From a virus: a stretch of 21,876 nucleotides of DNA. Below the pieces are notes generated by a model, which ran no database searches, had not been told where the DNA came from, and saw only the letters and a program-made list of their open reading frames with translations. Position 1 is the stretch's first letter. Each line of letters begins with the position of its first letter. Location: positions 1-21,876 of IMG/VR virus record IMGVR_UViG_3300007539_000263. The stretch is one strand, 5' to 3'. Of this stretch, positions 1 through 9,101 are shown in pieces. The position numbers and the translations under genes were made by a program.

Positions 1-81
1 ATTTTCACCAGTTTCTAAAGTAAAGGTCTGTTCAAAGTCAGTGTTTTGATTTATTGTTAAATTATTAACGTATACTGACAT
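1..81 (-). CDS. Probable virion structural protein, N-terminal 27 residues only (partial)
   Basis: The minus strand opens with ATG at 81 and stays open to the window edge, giving 27 residues that begin MSVYVNNLTINQNTDFEQ. The start 'x-VYVNNL-x-I-x-x-x-x-x-F-x-Q-x-F-x-L' resembles the N-termini of structural proteins coded in tail gene clusters of T4-like cyanophages (recalled family knowledge). The start codon is supported by a T4-type late promoter 23 bases upstream; no clear Shine-Dalgarno sequence is visible in the short leader. It lies downstream of two small genes and probably begins its own late transcription unit. With only 27 residues the product cannot be identified; a small tail or baseplate accessory protein is the likeliest reading. 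Confidence 0.6.
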   Translation of the reverse strand, partial: MSVYVNNLTINQNTDFEQTFTLETGEN

Positions 82-104
82 TGTTGATTTTTAATACTTA
101 AAAA

Positions 105-112
105 TATTTATA
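105..112 (-). promoter_or_regulatory. T4-type late promoter (TATAAATA) upstream of the gene at 1-81
   Basis: The minus strand reads TATAAATA exactly, the late promoter core recognised in T4 by the gp55 sigma factor with gp33 and the gp45 sliding clamp. It sits in the short gap between the end of the 53-residue gene (133) and the ATG at 81. From the T4 geometry, transcription would start about 6 bases downstream, leaving a leader of about 17 bases. Only two exact copies in gaps between genes were found in this window, and both are correctly oriented just ahead of a gene. Confidence 0.75.
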
Positions 113-132
113 TTTACTAAGAACCATTTAGA

Positions 133-294
133 TTAAAAATTAGAGATAACCTCTTGCTGTTTTAAGTATAGTTTAACATACGACTTGGCAAAAATTTTTA
201 ATTCATCTAAATTCAAATCGTCTATCAATCTGGAATACTTTTCATATTCAAACATTTTGTTCATCGATTCAAGTTGAATCTCATTTGGGTCCAT
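133..294 (-). CDS. Small conserved phage protein, 53 residues, function unknown
   Basis: The reading frame starts at ATG 294-292 and stops at TAA 135-133. It encodes 53 residues beginning MDPNEIQLESMNKMFEYEKY and ending in KLYLKQQEVISNF. The protein is charged, probably all alpha-helical, and has no signal peptide or membrane segment. A Shine-Dalgarno sequence GGAG at 305-302, seven bases before the ATG, supports the start. The first 14 bases overlap the 3' end of the 65-residue gene in another frame, which suggests translational coupling. Similar small acidic proteins ending in 'AKxYxKLYLxQQEV' are recalled from the same position in cyanomyovirus structural clusters, but no function is known. 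It is shorter than common gene-calling cutoffs. Confidence is good that it is a gene; no role is proposed beyond its place among virion genes. Confidence 0.8.
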   Translation of the reverse strand: MDPNEIQLESMNKMFEYEKYSRLIDDLNLDELKIFAKSYVKLYLKQQEVISNF

Positions 295-478
295 TGATAA
301 TCTCCATGAGTAGTGACTTTATTTCATCAATATCCTTTTTCAACCCCTCAATCTCTTCTCTTTGCTTTTTTCTATCATTTCTTAGTCTAATATATTGATT
401 ATAATCGTCAGTATTCATATTTACAATAGCACCCGAATCTTCACGAAACAGGTACTTATGTCCTTCAACTTTTTTCAT
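281..478 (-). CDS. Small coiled-coil-like conserved phage protein, 65 residues, function unknown
   Basis: This 65-residue protein starts at ATG 478 and ends at TGA 283-281. Residues 1-30 contain a 'VEGHKYLFREDSGAIVNMNT' segment, a motif recalled in small proteins of cyanomyovirus tail gene clusters (variants of 'VEGHxxxxRDxxxxAIxN'). Residues 30-60 are rich in Lys, Arg, Glu and Asp with regularly spaced Leu and Ile, and probably form a short amphipathic helix or coiled coil. There is no membrane segment. The ATG lies one base after the stop codon of the 2,348-residue gene, so translation is probably coupled; no strong Shine-Dalgarno sequence is visible. Its last 14 bases overlap the 53-residue gene. 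The function is unknown; the place in the operon suggests a virion or assembly accessory role. Confidence 0.85.
   Translation of the reverse strand: MKKVEGHKYLFREDSGAIVNMNTDDYNQYIRLRNDRKKQREEIEGLKKDIDEIKSLLMEIINGPK
302..305 (-). promoter_or_regulatory. Shine-Dalgarno site (GGAG) for the 53-residue gene
   Basis: GGAG on the minus strand lies seven bases upstream of the ATG at 294. It sits inside the coding sequence of the 65-residue gene and decides the start of the overlapping 53-residue gene, for which no other upstream start is needed. Confidence 0.65.
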
Positions 479-479
479 A

Positions 480-3400
480 TTATGCTAAGGCTATCGCTCT
501 AAAATCTTTAAATCTTAAATATTTTGCTTCATCAGTACCGCTCATAACAATTTTAATTCTAAAAGCGTTAAATTGTTCAAGTTCATCAATGCTAAACTGA
601 TATTCTAGAAATTCTTGATCATTACTTGAGCGAACAAATGCATCAGGTCTTCCACTATTTAATGATGGATTGATAATAGTTTCCCCAAATCCATCACCAT
701 CAAGATCTTTGAGATTATCATATCCTGGGAACAATTGATATGATTGTTCAATTCCATTTGAATCTGCTCTAAAAAGTTGATAAAGAACTCTAAAATCTGC
801 AGATGAATGGCGATATGCTGAAAGGAGAACTTTAATAGAAGTTGCTGGTTGCTTCAATCTTACTATACTGGATACATAAACTGCATCATGTGGATCTCCC
901 TCAATATTTTTAAATCTACCGTCTGTAGCATAATTTGCGATAGGATTATTTATTCGATTTCTACCAAATACTATCGATGAGGATGAAACATTAATTACTG
1001 GTGAAAGATTTGAATCATTCGTGCTCATATTCAAACCGAGAGTGAATGATTTATTCTTCGGTAACCCGGAAAGACGTGTTGTTTCATTAATTTGTGATGC
1101 AACAAGTCTTGATGTTGTCAATTGATTTACATTATTTAACTCAACATTTTCATACCCCTGATCAATAAATGATATTTCAGTACCGCCAGAACTAGTTGCA
1201 GAAACTGTTCTAATTTGTGCAGTAATCTTAGTTGATTCGCCCGGAGATAAAACGCTAAACTGGGGGTCAATTCTATTAAACTGAATATTCTTAGATGCTG
1301 AGGCATTTACACCACCAACAATATTCTCATCAGCAAAGTTTAATTGAGAATCTCCAGAAACTCTAGAACCACGATCTATTTGTATGTGGTATGTATCAAA
1401 ATCTCTCTTGGATTTAAGTGCAGAATCTGCAGGTAAGTTATGTTGGGTATTAATTCTTGTTAAAGAAATGCCATTTAACTCATAAGGATAAACTTTATCA
1501 TTAATGCTATGAGTCCTGATGAGAGAATCACTAACACCCCTAGATCCAATTCCCAAGGTTCCTGCACCACCAGAACCAGATACAATTGAATTGTAGAAAA
1601 TGATTTCATTATTAACTTTCAAGTATCCTTGTGATGTGGAAATTCCTTCAAATGTTGCAAATATTGATGTATTTGCAACGGATATTGTAACATCATTTAC
1701 CGCAAGGTTGGCATTTAATGTTGTTGGAATTGTATTTGGATCAATATCATCTAAGATAACAATATTATTATCTGCGTGCATACCATGATTTGGTTGTGTT
1801 ACCTCAATCACTCTTCCATCATATAAATTACTGACTACAGAAGAATTTAAGATATCGACAGATGGATATGTGGTTGGAGTTGAACCTGAATATGCTACTA
1901 AATTTTCACCAGTAGTAAATTCTTCACCCTGAACATTTGTTAGGTATAGTGTGTCTTTTCCATTAAGAGTAGTTACAGAAATTTGGGCATTTTTACCTTT
2001 TACTACACTGGATGTTGTAATTCCAATAATATCACCAACAACATATCCATTTCCTGCTGTTGTAATTGTAGGATTTCCTGATACTACACCACCTGAGATG
2101 ACTACCGTCCCTTTTGCTCCGCTTCCAGAACCAGTAATACTGTAGAAGTCTACATTGGTAAATGTTCCGTCACTGTATCCAACACCAACATTAATTGTAT
2201 TTACAGTATTCAAAATTCCACCAACTTGTTCAATATATCCGGTTATTGCAGATGATGAAGTACTATCACTGACCTTTCTTCCTATTGTTAATACGGAATC
2301 AATTGATGACGTTGGTGTAATGCCAACCTTAATCTTTCTTGGTAAAGTTTTGATTGGATTTTCATTAAGTTTGCCGACGTTAGTATCTCTAGTTGCAAGT
2401 GGTGGATTATAGAAATATGCTACTCCTGGTTTTTTAGTAAAGTTTGCTTTGTATAATTTAAATTTAAGATCCTCAAATTGATTGGTAGTCCAGATTGTCC
2501 CATTTTGAGACTTGAATAGACTTCCACCAACATATTGTTTAGTTGCAATTACACTTTCAGCATCTGGTAGATTTGTACTATTTACGGTATTTTCACCCAT
2601 TCTAGCAATCCACACCTCATAGAGATCTGAGAATGGAGAAAGGAGTACCAAAGCATATTCAGTATCTGCTTCAAGATAAACGGGTGATGGGAATGAAATA
2701 TTGGTTGCTACCGAAGCATCTCTAGAAGTTTGTATCTCAGATGGTTCAACTGTAACTCTTGAATATTCTGATGCAAGGACTTTTGTAGGTGTCCCAAGTT
2801 CAACCGTTCTTAGTTCTACAAATAATTTTTCGTTATCATCCTTATTTGCAAAGTAAATATCGAAACTAGTTAAGAATGCGCCAGTTTCATCTACAGTGAA
2901 TGATTGTGCAAGAGGATCATATCTTTCAACCAAGGTTACCCTTTCAAATGTGTTTATTCTTCCAGTTGTAGTGTAGTTAGTTTCTGCACTACTAATAAGG
3001 GTGCTTCCTGGAAGTTGAGATTCATTTGTGGAACTTGATGTTAATCTAAATGTCTTTGTACCAGTTGTGAATCTCAGAGGGGGTGCTGGATTTGATAATG
3101 GATTTCTAAAGAAGAAAGATCCATATATGTCTCCAAATGTATCAGCTACCAGTCTAATATTTGAAATAGACGCTTGAGCATTGCTTGTTTCTCCAATAAC
3201 AACCATTCCCTTAGTAATATATCCACTATATTTTCCAAGAACTTCTTCCTGTAAAGATTCAATATCAATATTTAAAATTGATGATGATGCTGAATAAGAA
3301 GATGGAAGTGTAATTGACTTATTATATGGATTTAAACTAAATGTGGTTGTTGGATTTTGTAATGGACCTGTTTTGTGATTTGGTTGAGCAATTCTAGCAG

Positions 3401-6400
3401 TAAATATATTCGATCCTCCAATATAACCCCTTACAGTCTCTCCAATTTGGAAAGTTCCTGATGACATGGAAATTTCTACAAGTTTTGGAATTATATCTAA
3501 TCCACTTGTACTATCAAAGAATGGATAATGTCTAGCCAAAGGTCTCAATCCAATGGATTTAAACATTACATTTCTAGAACGAATATATGGATCTGCTACC
3601 GACGAAGAAAGAATAGTCTGTGTTCCAACAACTCTAGTAGCAAAACCAGAACCACCAACAGTCCTATCTCCACCATCTCTGACAATAGTTCTTGTCCAAC
3701 TATCAGTCTTTGGACTTAGTTCTATAGCACCATTAAACTCAATGACGTTAAATGGATTGACATTTTCAACCCTAGTTGCTAGTGGTTGTTCAATCCAAGA
3801 CTTTTCAGTATACTTGAGTGTGATCAAGTCACCAGTCTTTTGGACATTGGGGTCAAGAAGATCTAGATTCTCACTAAAGTTAGCAGTTTCTAAATTGATC
3901 GATGGATCAAGTGCTAGTTGAGGTGATAGTGAGTGGAAATCGATAGGTGTGACAAGTTCGTTATTTGAAGTATCGATGTCCGCCGTTGTCTGTGCTCTAT
4001 CAAGTCTATCCGCACCTTTAAAGTCATCTACAAAAAATCCAGATTTAAATCTATCTAAACCATCCGCATCTCTAACCTGTAAAGTCTTGGTGTCAAGTTC
4101 TAATAAAGACAATGATGTGGTAGATTCTAGATTTTCAACCCTGTCTTCAATTTCTCCAATATCTCTCATCGTATATCTTCTATTATCGACCATAACCACC
4201 TTTGCATCTCTTGGATCGTAGAGATATGCAGGTAGATATATTGATCCTATTTCCATAGCATCATCAACATTTGCTGGTTCTTTTGGATTTATTGCAGATG
4301 TTCCCTTAATAATACTAAAAAATCCTTCTTTATTGAGGACTACTTTATCAATTCTTGGTAGGTAAAAATCATATCCAACTAAAGAACTTTCTCCAGGAGA
4401 AACTACTAGGGTTGGATTAACTCCAGCCGCTGCAAAATTTCTGCTTGTAAATGAGAATGGTGATGATGTTGTTGAAGTAAATTCTGCAACTCTCGGTCTA
4501 AAATCGAGAGTATCACTTGAACGAATTGTATCAGTTATTTGTGGAATATCTTTTTTATATCTCTCACTACTGTAAGAATTTACAGTGTATAGATCGCCAG
4601 AATCATTTGATGGAATTGTGTAATGATTAAAAATAATTAATAATCTATATGTTGGTATATAACCATCATTTTTTCTTACTAACTTGGAATAATCATAAAA
4701 TTGTTCCTTAGAACCCTTATCTAATTTAAACTTGCTAGTAATATTCTGGTAATTACCAGAATTTACATTTTGTACAGTAGATACAATATTAGATTCTTCA
4801 AATGATGCTACTTCGCCAACTATAAATTGATTAGAATTTAGATATACAATTTCAACTTCGGTAGATGATACTCTAGTTACAATTTGTGCAATCGCACCAC
4901 TATCAGTACCAATGATCCTTTCTCCAAGAATAGAACTTGTATTTAACTGCAGTCCAGATGGAAACTCGATGGAATCTAAAGTGGGTGCAGACGTATCATA
5001 AGATTCATAAACAGATAAAACATTAGTGACATCTGGGAAATTCAGGCATATTTCTCTGTCTTGAACTCTTGTTCCATAATAAGGACTCTCAGTAAGACCA
5101 CTAGTTTCCGTAGAAACACCAGATATTGATTTGCTTACTGTTACTTTTTGACTTCTGGAAAGAATTTTAGACTTATTCTTAATAGAATTCTTCTTAACAG
5201 TTGTATTTACCGTAACATAATTTGGATTTGTTTGATTTGGCAATAATCCTGTTAATGTCACAGTTTCTCCATTGGAACTCAAAGATACTTGATCTGCTGT
5301 TAAGTCCTCAATAGTTCCATTTGAGTAGAAAACAGAATATCTTTCAGCATCAAAGGGTTCGAAGAAAGCACTACTGATTCCAGTAGCAGAAACATTAATA
5401 GACAAACTTCCGGTAGATGAAGTTTCTTGTTCCGTTAGTTGTTTTGATACTAATAAATTAGATCTTGAAAGATTTACTGAAGAAATATTTTTTTCTTCCA
5501 ATGGTGCATAAAGACCACCAGATTCTTTTACTAATGGAACTCCAATAGAGAATCTGACATCCACATTGGATGATGGGAGAGCACCACTACAAACATTACT
5601 TACGGACTGTACCGCAGCAACGGTCATTGTATTATTTGAATTGACACTTACAACTCTATTATAAGTTTCATCACTCAAACCTGGTATTTGGTATCTTATA
5701 ATAGAACCGACTTTAATTGCACTAAAGTTTTTACCAGGACAACTTACAGTTCCATCAGTAGCAATTCTGATAGTATCGGAAATTCCAAAGTTCTTTGAAT
5801 TTCTTTTTTGAAGAACTGTATCCGCAATAAAATCAGTTTTTAAAGATGTGTCAATAAAATTTGAATTCTGGTATATCGATTTAACATCTTGTATACCATA
5901 TTCCACAAAAGAATCAATTGATCTGGAAATTTCTGTGGTTTCATTAATCAATAATTGCTCACCCTCAATAAATGTTCCAGATGTTTGTATGAGTGAAAGT
6001 GTAGTACTAGATCCTGGTGCTGTTGCAACATATCCAGACGCTCCACTACTTACACCCCTGATATAAGAACTAACCGGAACTTGCGCGGTGGTTATAGACT
6101 GATTTAACGTTAAAATAGTATACGTTTGAATATCTATTAGGTATAAATCCCACTCACTAGACGCATCAGAATAAGTTGCATCCGTTAAATTGTAGGAATA
6201 AACTCTTGCCTGACCAATTTCCGTGCCAGTTGCGGAAGATTGTGATGATCCTCTTCTTTGATTTTGTAATCTGACTATATTGGAAGCATTATTGGCTTGT
6301 ATTGGAGGAGTTCCTTGAACATTATTAACGCGGAATAATGTTCCAAATTCAAATGGAATCAACGATGTAGAAATATTTTTTTTATCCCTTGGCTTTTCTA

Positions 6401-7526
6401 CATCAAGATTTGTGGTTGAAATTGATTCAATATCGTACCCCTTTACATAAGCTCTTCCTGGAGATACTTTTACGGTTAATAGATCTTCAGATGGTGTGTT
6501 TCCTTGATCGGTTTTTTGATTATCAGCATAAACTCCACCATTAGATAAACCATCATTTAAAGAATCACATACCTCTACACCAAATTCATCTACAGCATAA
6601 TTGCCAGATTCTTCATACGTTCTTTTAGCAAAGTAGTCTCTAATTAAATTGTAGTTTGATTTATTTTGTAATTTTTTAATTTCACCATCTTCAATTCTAA
6701 TTAATTCGACGAAAGTTTTATCATCAAAGTCTGTTAGTAATTTCTTGGATAAAGTTAAAGAAATTTTTAATCTATCTGCACCTGGAGCAGCATAATTTGA
6801 ATATCCCTTTGCATTATCATATAATGATATATCATCCTTAGCAGTTATAATTTCTTCAGTGATTGTTAGTCCAACCCTGTAAGAAGAATTTGACTTATAT
6901 GCATCCAGAATGATTTTATCATTATCTACATCTACAAAAGTTCCTCTAATAAAATAAACCCCACTAGCAATACCGACCGCACTTCCAATAGCAGTTGCAT
7001 TTTCAGATACTAGTGTTGCTACTGTTTCGCCAGAATTTACTATTGTATTCCCATAAGTAAAACCACTTTCAGTTATTAGAACCTCACCATCACTAAAAGA
7101 ATCTGCTTCGTTATTATCTGCAGCGTTTAAATACTTTACAAATAAAGTTAAATCTGTTATTCCTGAAGACTCGGATATATCGGACCATCTATCAACAACA
7201 GCCACAACGCCAGAGGTTTGACCTCTCAATTTCTTCCCAACTAAATTATTAGCATAAACTTTTACATCTATACCAAGATGATCATAATTTAATTTAACTG
7301 AATTGTAGTTGTCATCGAAAGTTACCCCACCCGGGATAACCATTGATCCTTCTTTAAAAATATGGCTACCAAATGACTCTACTTGATTCTGTAAAATAGA
7401 CTGAAGAGTAGTTAGCTCCCTAGCTTGGATTGGATACCCTGGTTTGAATAAAACCTTGTAAAAGTTATCATACTTATCAAAATCGTCATAGTATGGATTT
7501 ATATTGAGATTCGTTTTCTGTGGCAT
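480..7526 (-). CDS. Giant baseplate/tail virion structural protein with DUF4815-type N-terminus (2,348 residues)
   Basis: The protein starts at ATG 7526, three bases after the gp8 stop, and ends at TAA 482-480. Residues 11-68 hold the signature of cyanophage DUF4815-type structural proteins: 'NPYYDDFD', 'VLFKPGYPIQARELTTLQ' and 'FGSHIFKEGSMVIPGG'. Further landmarks (approximate residues) are 'SPGRAYVKGYDIE' (352-366), 'SSDTLDFRPRV' (about 1005), a short coiled-coil-like 'IEDRVENLESTTSLSLLE' (1112-1142), 'GLRPLARHYPFFD' (1320-1340), 'DPLAQSFTVDETGAFLTSFD' (from about 1535) and 'FRIKIVMSGTDE' near the C-terminus. Between these are repeat-like beta modules, including Gly-x-Gly-Tyr copies at about 1775-1835 that also occur in gp8 and the gp7-like protein. 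No enzymatic motif or membrane segment is seen. It follows gp8, where T4 has gp9 and gp10, so it is probably a peripheral baseplate or fibre-attachment component. That role is inference; the family assignment is fairly sure. Confidence 0.85.
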   Translation of the reverse strand: MPQKTNLNINPYYDDFDKYDNFYKVLFKPGYPIQARELTTLQSILQNQVESFGSHIFKEGSMVIPGGVTFDDNYNSVKLNYDHLGIDVKVYANNLVGKKLRGQTSGVVAVVDRWSDISESSGITDLTLFVKYLNAADNNEADSFSDGEVLITESGFTYGNTIVNSGETVATLVSENATAIGSAVGIASGVYFIRGTFVDVDNDKIILDAYKSNSSYRVGLTITEEIITAKDDISLYDNAKGYSNYAAPGADRLKISLTLSKKLLTDFDDKTFVELIRIEDGEIKKLQNKSNYNLIRDYFAKRTYEESGNYAVDEFGVEVCDSLNDGLSNGGVYADNQKTDQGNTPSEDLLTVKVSPGRAYVKGYDIESISTTNLDVEKPRDKKNISTSLIPFEFGTLFRVNNVQGTPPIQANNASNIVRLQNQRRGSSQSSATGTEIGQARVYSYNLTDATYSDASSEWDLYLIDIQTYTILTLNQSITTAQVPVSSYIRGVSSGASGYVATAPGSSTTLSLIQTSGTFIEGEQLLINETTEISRSIDSFVEYGIQDVKSIYQNSNFIDTSLKTDFIADTVLQKRNSKNFGISDTIRIATDGTVSCPGKNFSAIKVGSIIRYQIPGLSDETYNRVVSVNSNNTMTVAAVQSVSNVCSGALPSSNVDVRFSIGVPLVKESGGLYAPLEEKNISSVNLSRSNLLVSKQLTEQETSSTGSLSINVSATGISSAFFEPFDAERYSVFYSNGTIEDLTADQVSLSSNGETVTLTGLLPNQTNPNYVTVNTTVKKNSIKNKSKILSRSQKVTVSKSISGVSTETSGLTESPYYGTRVQDREICLNFPDVTNVLSVYESYDTSAPTLDSIEFPSGLQLNTSSILGERIIGTDSGAIAQIVTRVSSTEVEIVYLNSNQFIVGEVASFEESNIVSTVQNVNSGNYQNITSKFKLDKGSKEQFYDYSKLVRKNDGYIPTYRLLIIFNHYTIPSNDSGDLYTVNSYSSERYKKDIPQITDTIRSSDTLDFRPRVAEFTSTTSSPFSFTSRNFAAAGVNPTLVVSPGESSLVGYDFYLPRIDKVVLNKEGFFSIIKGTSAINPKEPANVDDAMEIGSIYLPAYLYDPRDAKVVMVDNRRYTMRDIGEIEDRVENLESTTSLSLLELDTKTLQVRDADGLDRFKSGFFVDDFKGADRLDRAQTTADIDTSNNELVTPIDFHSLSPQLALDPSINLETANFSENLDLLDPNVQKTGDLITLKYTEKSWIEQPLATRVENVNPFNVIEFNGAIELSPKTDSWTRTIVRDGGDRTVGGSGFATRVVGTQTILSSSVADPYIRSRNVMFKSIGLRPLARHYPFFDSTSGLDIIPKLVEISMSSGTFQIGETVRGYIGGSNIFTARIAQPNHKTGPLQNPTTTFSLNPYNKSITLPSSYSASSSILNIDIESLQEEVLGKYSGYITKGMVVIGETSNAQASISNIRLVADTFGDIYGSFFFRNPLSNPAPPLRFTTGTKTFRLTSSSTNESQLPGSTLISSAETNYTTTGRINTFERVTLVERYDPLAQSFTVDETGAFLTSFDIYFANKDDNEKLFVELRTVELGTPTKVLASEYSRVTVEPSEIQTSRDASVATNISFPSPVYLEADTEYALVLLSPFSDLYEVWIARMGENTVNSTNLPDAESVIATKQYVGGSLFKSQNGTIWTTNQFEDLKFKLYKANFTKKPGVAYFYNPPLATRDTNVGKLNENPIKTLPRKIKVGITPTSSIDSVLTIGRKVSDSTSSSAITGYIEQVGGILNTVNTINVGVGYSDGTFTNVDFYSITGSGSGAKGTVVISGGVVSGNPTITTAGNGYVVGDIIGITTSSVVKGKNAQISVTTLNGKDTLYLTNVQGEEFTTGENLVAYSGSTPTTYPSVDILNSSVVSNLYDGRVIEVTQPNHGMHADNNIVILDDIDPNTIPTTLNANLAVNDVTISVANTSIFATFEGISTSQGYLKVNNEIIFYNSIVSGSGGAGTLGIGSRGVSDSLIRTHSINDKVYPYELNGISLTRINTQHNLPADSALKSKRDFDTYHIQIDRGSRVSGDSQLNFADENIVGGVNASASKNIQFNRIDPQFSVLSPGESTKITAQIRTVSATSSGGTEISFIDQGYENVELNNVNQLTTSRLVASQINETTRLSGLPKNKSFTLGLNMSTNDSNLSPVINVSSSSIVFGRNRINNPIANYATDGRFKNIEGDPHDAVYVSSIVRLKQPATSIKVLLSAYRHSSADFRVLYQLFRADSNGIEQSYQLFPGYDNLKDLDGDGFGETIINPSLNSGRPDAFVRSSNDQEFLEYQFSIDELEQFNAFRIKIVMSGTDEAKYLRFKDFRAIALA
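2025..2200 (-). repeat. Gly-x-Gly-Tyr module pair within the DUF4815-type giant
   Basis: Residues about 1775-1835 contain 'INVGVGYSDGTF', 'GSGSGAKGTVVISGGVVSG' and 'TTAGNGYVVGDIIGI', a third occurrence of this module in the cluster. Confidence 0.65.
4743..4762. repeat. Perfect 20-base palindrome inside the DUF4815-type gene
   Basis: ATTCTGGTAATTACCAGAAT is exactly self-complementary, with 10-base arms and no spacer. On the minus strand it codes for NSGNYQN. Its outer arms, ATTCTG...CAGAAT, are the same as those of the palindrome at 12739-12760. Confidence 0.8.
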
Positions 7527-7529
7527 TTT

Positions 7530-9083
7530 TTAGAATTCCAGGATAATTTTAACGTCTTCTTTTTGTCTAGAATTTCTGATGATAGCGGGACGATTGTCAA
7601 TGTATATAATGTCTCCCGACGTTTTATTTATCTCAGGATCACCAAGACCTTGTGTAATTTGAGTTCCCAATGAAATTAATTTAGTACCCGTTGGATTTGT
7701 ACTAATTCCCGTAAATGATGTGTGTATTCCTGCAGAGAAACCTAAATTGGATGTCACCGGAGAAGATGAAGATTCAAAGTCTAATACCTTTGCGGAAATT
7801 GTAACACCAGAATAATCTTTATTATTAAATGTATTTTGATTTAAATATGAAGATCTATCTTGGAAATATTTTAGAACTTTAGTTTCTTCATCATATGATG
7901 CAACAAATCCTTTAGCAGTACCACCAGTAACAGACTGACTAATCTTATCGCCAACTGATACTGATCCAGTTATAGTGCCATCAAACTTTATTGCACCCAA
8001 TGATGAGAATTGATTTTCTGCGTATATTGTATTTGATGTGTACTCTGTTGGATTTTTTACAATTCCAATTTGTGAGAATGTTACATCTGTAGGAAAATCT
8101 CTTGTCGAGTCATCAAATCTTGCATAAACAAGAACCCTATCCGCACCAAGTTCTTTATAAATGTCATATCCGTGCCCATTTGAGGGAGGAATTATTGGTA
8201 TTAAATTCGCATCAATGGAAGCATTTGTATTGATTGATCCAAGGTCAACTATTCCATAAGTATACCCCTTTCCACCGGATGAAACTGTGGTATTTGTTAT
8301 TCTCCCATTAGAATCTACATCAACAATTACTTTTCCACCAGTTCCATCACCAAGGATATCTACTTCAAAGGAACCTTCTACGTACCCAAAACCTCTATTT
8401 TCAATATAAACCTTCTTTATTTGATTTTCATTAACGGTAGAATCTCCATTACTACGGACAGCAGAAATTTGGGCATTTGAAGATGATGCCCAATCATTTG
8501 GCAGAGAAATGTATTCTGTAGAATCAAATTTTACAATATCACTTGGAGAAACTGTATAAAGATATTTCCACACGTAACCATCACCACTAACACCTGCCTT
8601 AGATGGTTCTAAATCCGTAAATGTCGGTTCGTCTAAAGATGCATTTCCGGAAGTATTGATACCAGACGAACCATTATCAATACATATATAAACTTTATAT
8701 TCACTATTCATTACATAATAATTTGCATCATAAAGTCTTGCAGATTTTGTAATGGGTGATGTATTGTTTGGATAACTATAGTCATGTCGATAGATTTCAT
8801 ATTTTGTTCCCTGCACCCAATCAATTCTTCTAACAACCCTCTTAATATTTGCTGAAGTTACTTTCTTACCGAATGACATATTATCACCAGTAAACTTGAG
8901 ATAGTCAAAACTATCTGTTGGGTCTGGAGTATTTGTATCCCAATCGGTTGTTCTACCAAATCCAACAACATCTGGATTTGAAAGTCCTACAAAAACATAA
9001 TATGAATTTGAAGAATCAGTAACGGAATTTACAAAATTTTCCGCATTTAATATTCTAAACTGGTCTGTTACAATTGCCGCCAT
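7530..9083 (-). CDS. 8: Baseplate wedge subunit gp8 (517 residues, enlarged)
   Basis: In T4, gp8 is a dimeric baseplate wedge protein that binds gp10, gp7 and gp6. The match to T4 gp8 is visible at both ends: 'FRILNAENFVNSV' near residue 9, 'RTTDWDTNTPDPTDS' (about 44), 'KRVVRRIDW' (about 80), 'GDGYVWKYLYTVSP' (about 170; T4 has GDGYVWEYLFEIPP), and the C-terminal 'SGDIIYIDNRPAIIR' (T4 SGEMIYMENRPPII). Both proteins end in a short hydrophobic strand, ILEF against ILFTF. T4 gp8 has 334 residues, so about 180 are extra here. They lie in the middle (about 215-450) and include two Gly-x-Gly-Tyr modules (225-281) and an 'SVGDKISQSVTGGTAKGFV' module. The start at ATG 9083 is supported by a late promoter ending 18 bases upstream. 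It is followed after three bases by the DUF4815-type giant. Confidence 0.92.
   Translation of the reverse strand: MAAIVTDQFRILNAENFVNSVTDSSNSYYVFVGLSNPDVVGFGRTTDWDTNTPDPTDSFDYLKFTGDNMSFGKKVTSANIKRVVRRIDWVQGTKYEIYRHDYSYPNNTSPITKSARLYDANYYVMNSEYKVYICIDNGSSGINTSGNASLDEPTFTDLEPSKAGVSGDGYVWKYLYTVSPSDIVKFDSTEYISLPNDWASSSNAQISAVRSNGDSTVNENQIKKVYIENRGFGYVEGSFEVDILGDGTGGKVIVDVDSNGRITNTTVSSGGKGYTYGIVDLGSINTNASIDANLIPIIPPSNGHGYDIYKELGADRVLVYARFDDSTRDFPTDVTFSQIGIVKNPTEYTSNTIYAENQFSSLGAIKFDGTITGSVSVGDKISQSVTGGTAKGFVASYDEETKVLKYFQDRSSYLNQNTFNNKDYSGVTISAKVLDFESSSSPVTSNLGFSAGIHTSFTGISTNPTGTKLISLGTQITQGLGDPEINKTSGDIIYIDNRPAIIRNSRQKEDVKIILEF
8240..8410 (-). repeat. Gly-x-Gly-Tyr module pair within gp8
   Basis: Residues about 225-281 of gp8 read 'IENRGFGYVEGSFEVDILGD', 'GTGGKVIVDVDSNGRI' and 'SSGGKGYTYGIVDLG', the same module as in the giant upstream. 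T4 gp8 has no counterpart, so this accounts for part of the extra length. Confidence 0.65.
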
Positions 9084-9101
9084 CGTAATAGCTTTTTTCT
9101 A

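Noticed and set aside
82-132. Possible intrinsic terminator after the 53-residue gene
   Set aside because: The AT-rich gap holds the late promoter but no GC-rich stem followed by a T-run.
3553-3921. 122-codon plus-strand open frame
   Set aside because: It lies entirely antisense to the well-supported DUF4815-type gene, with no ribosome site or recognisable protein motif; it is a by-product of the coding strand's composition.
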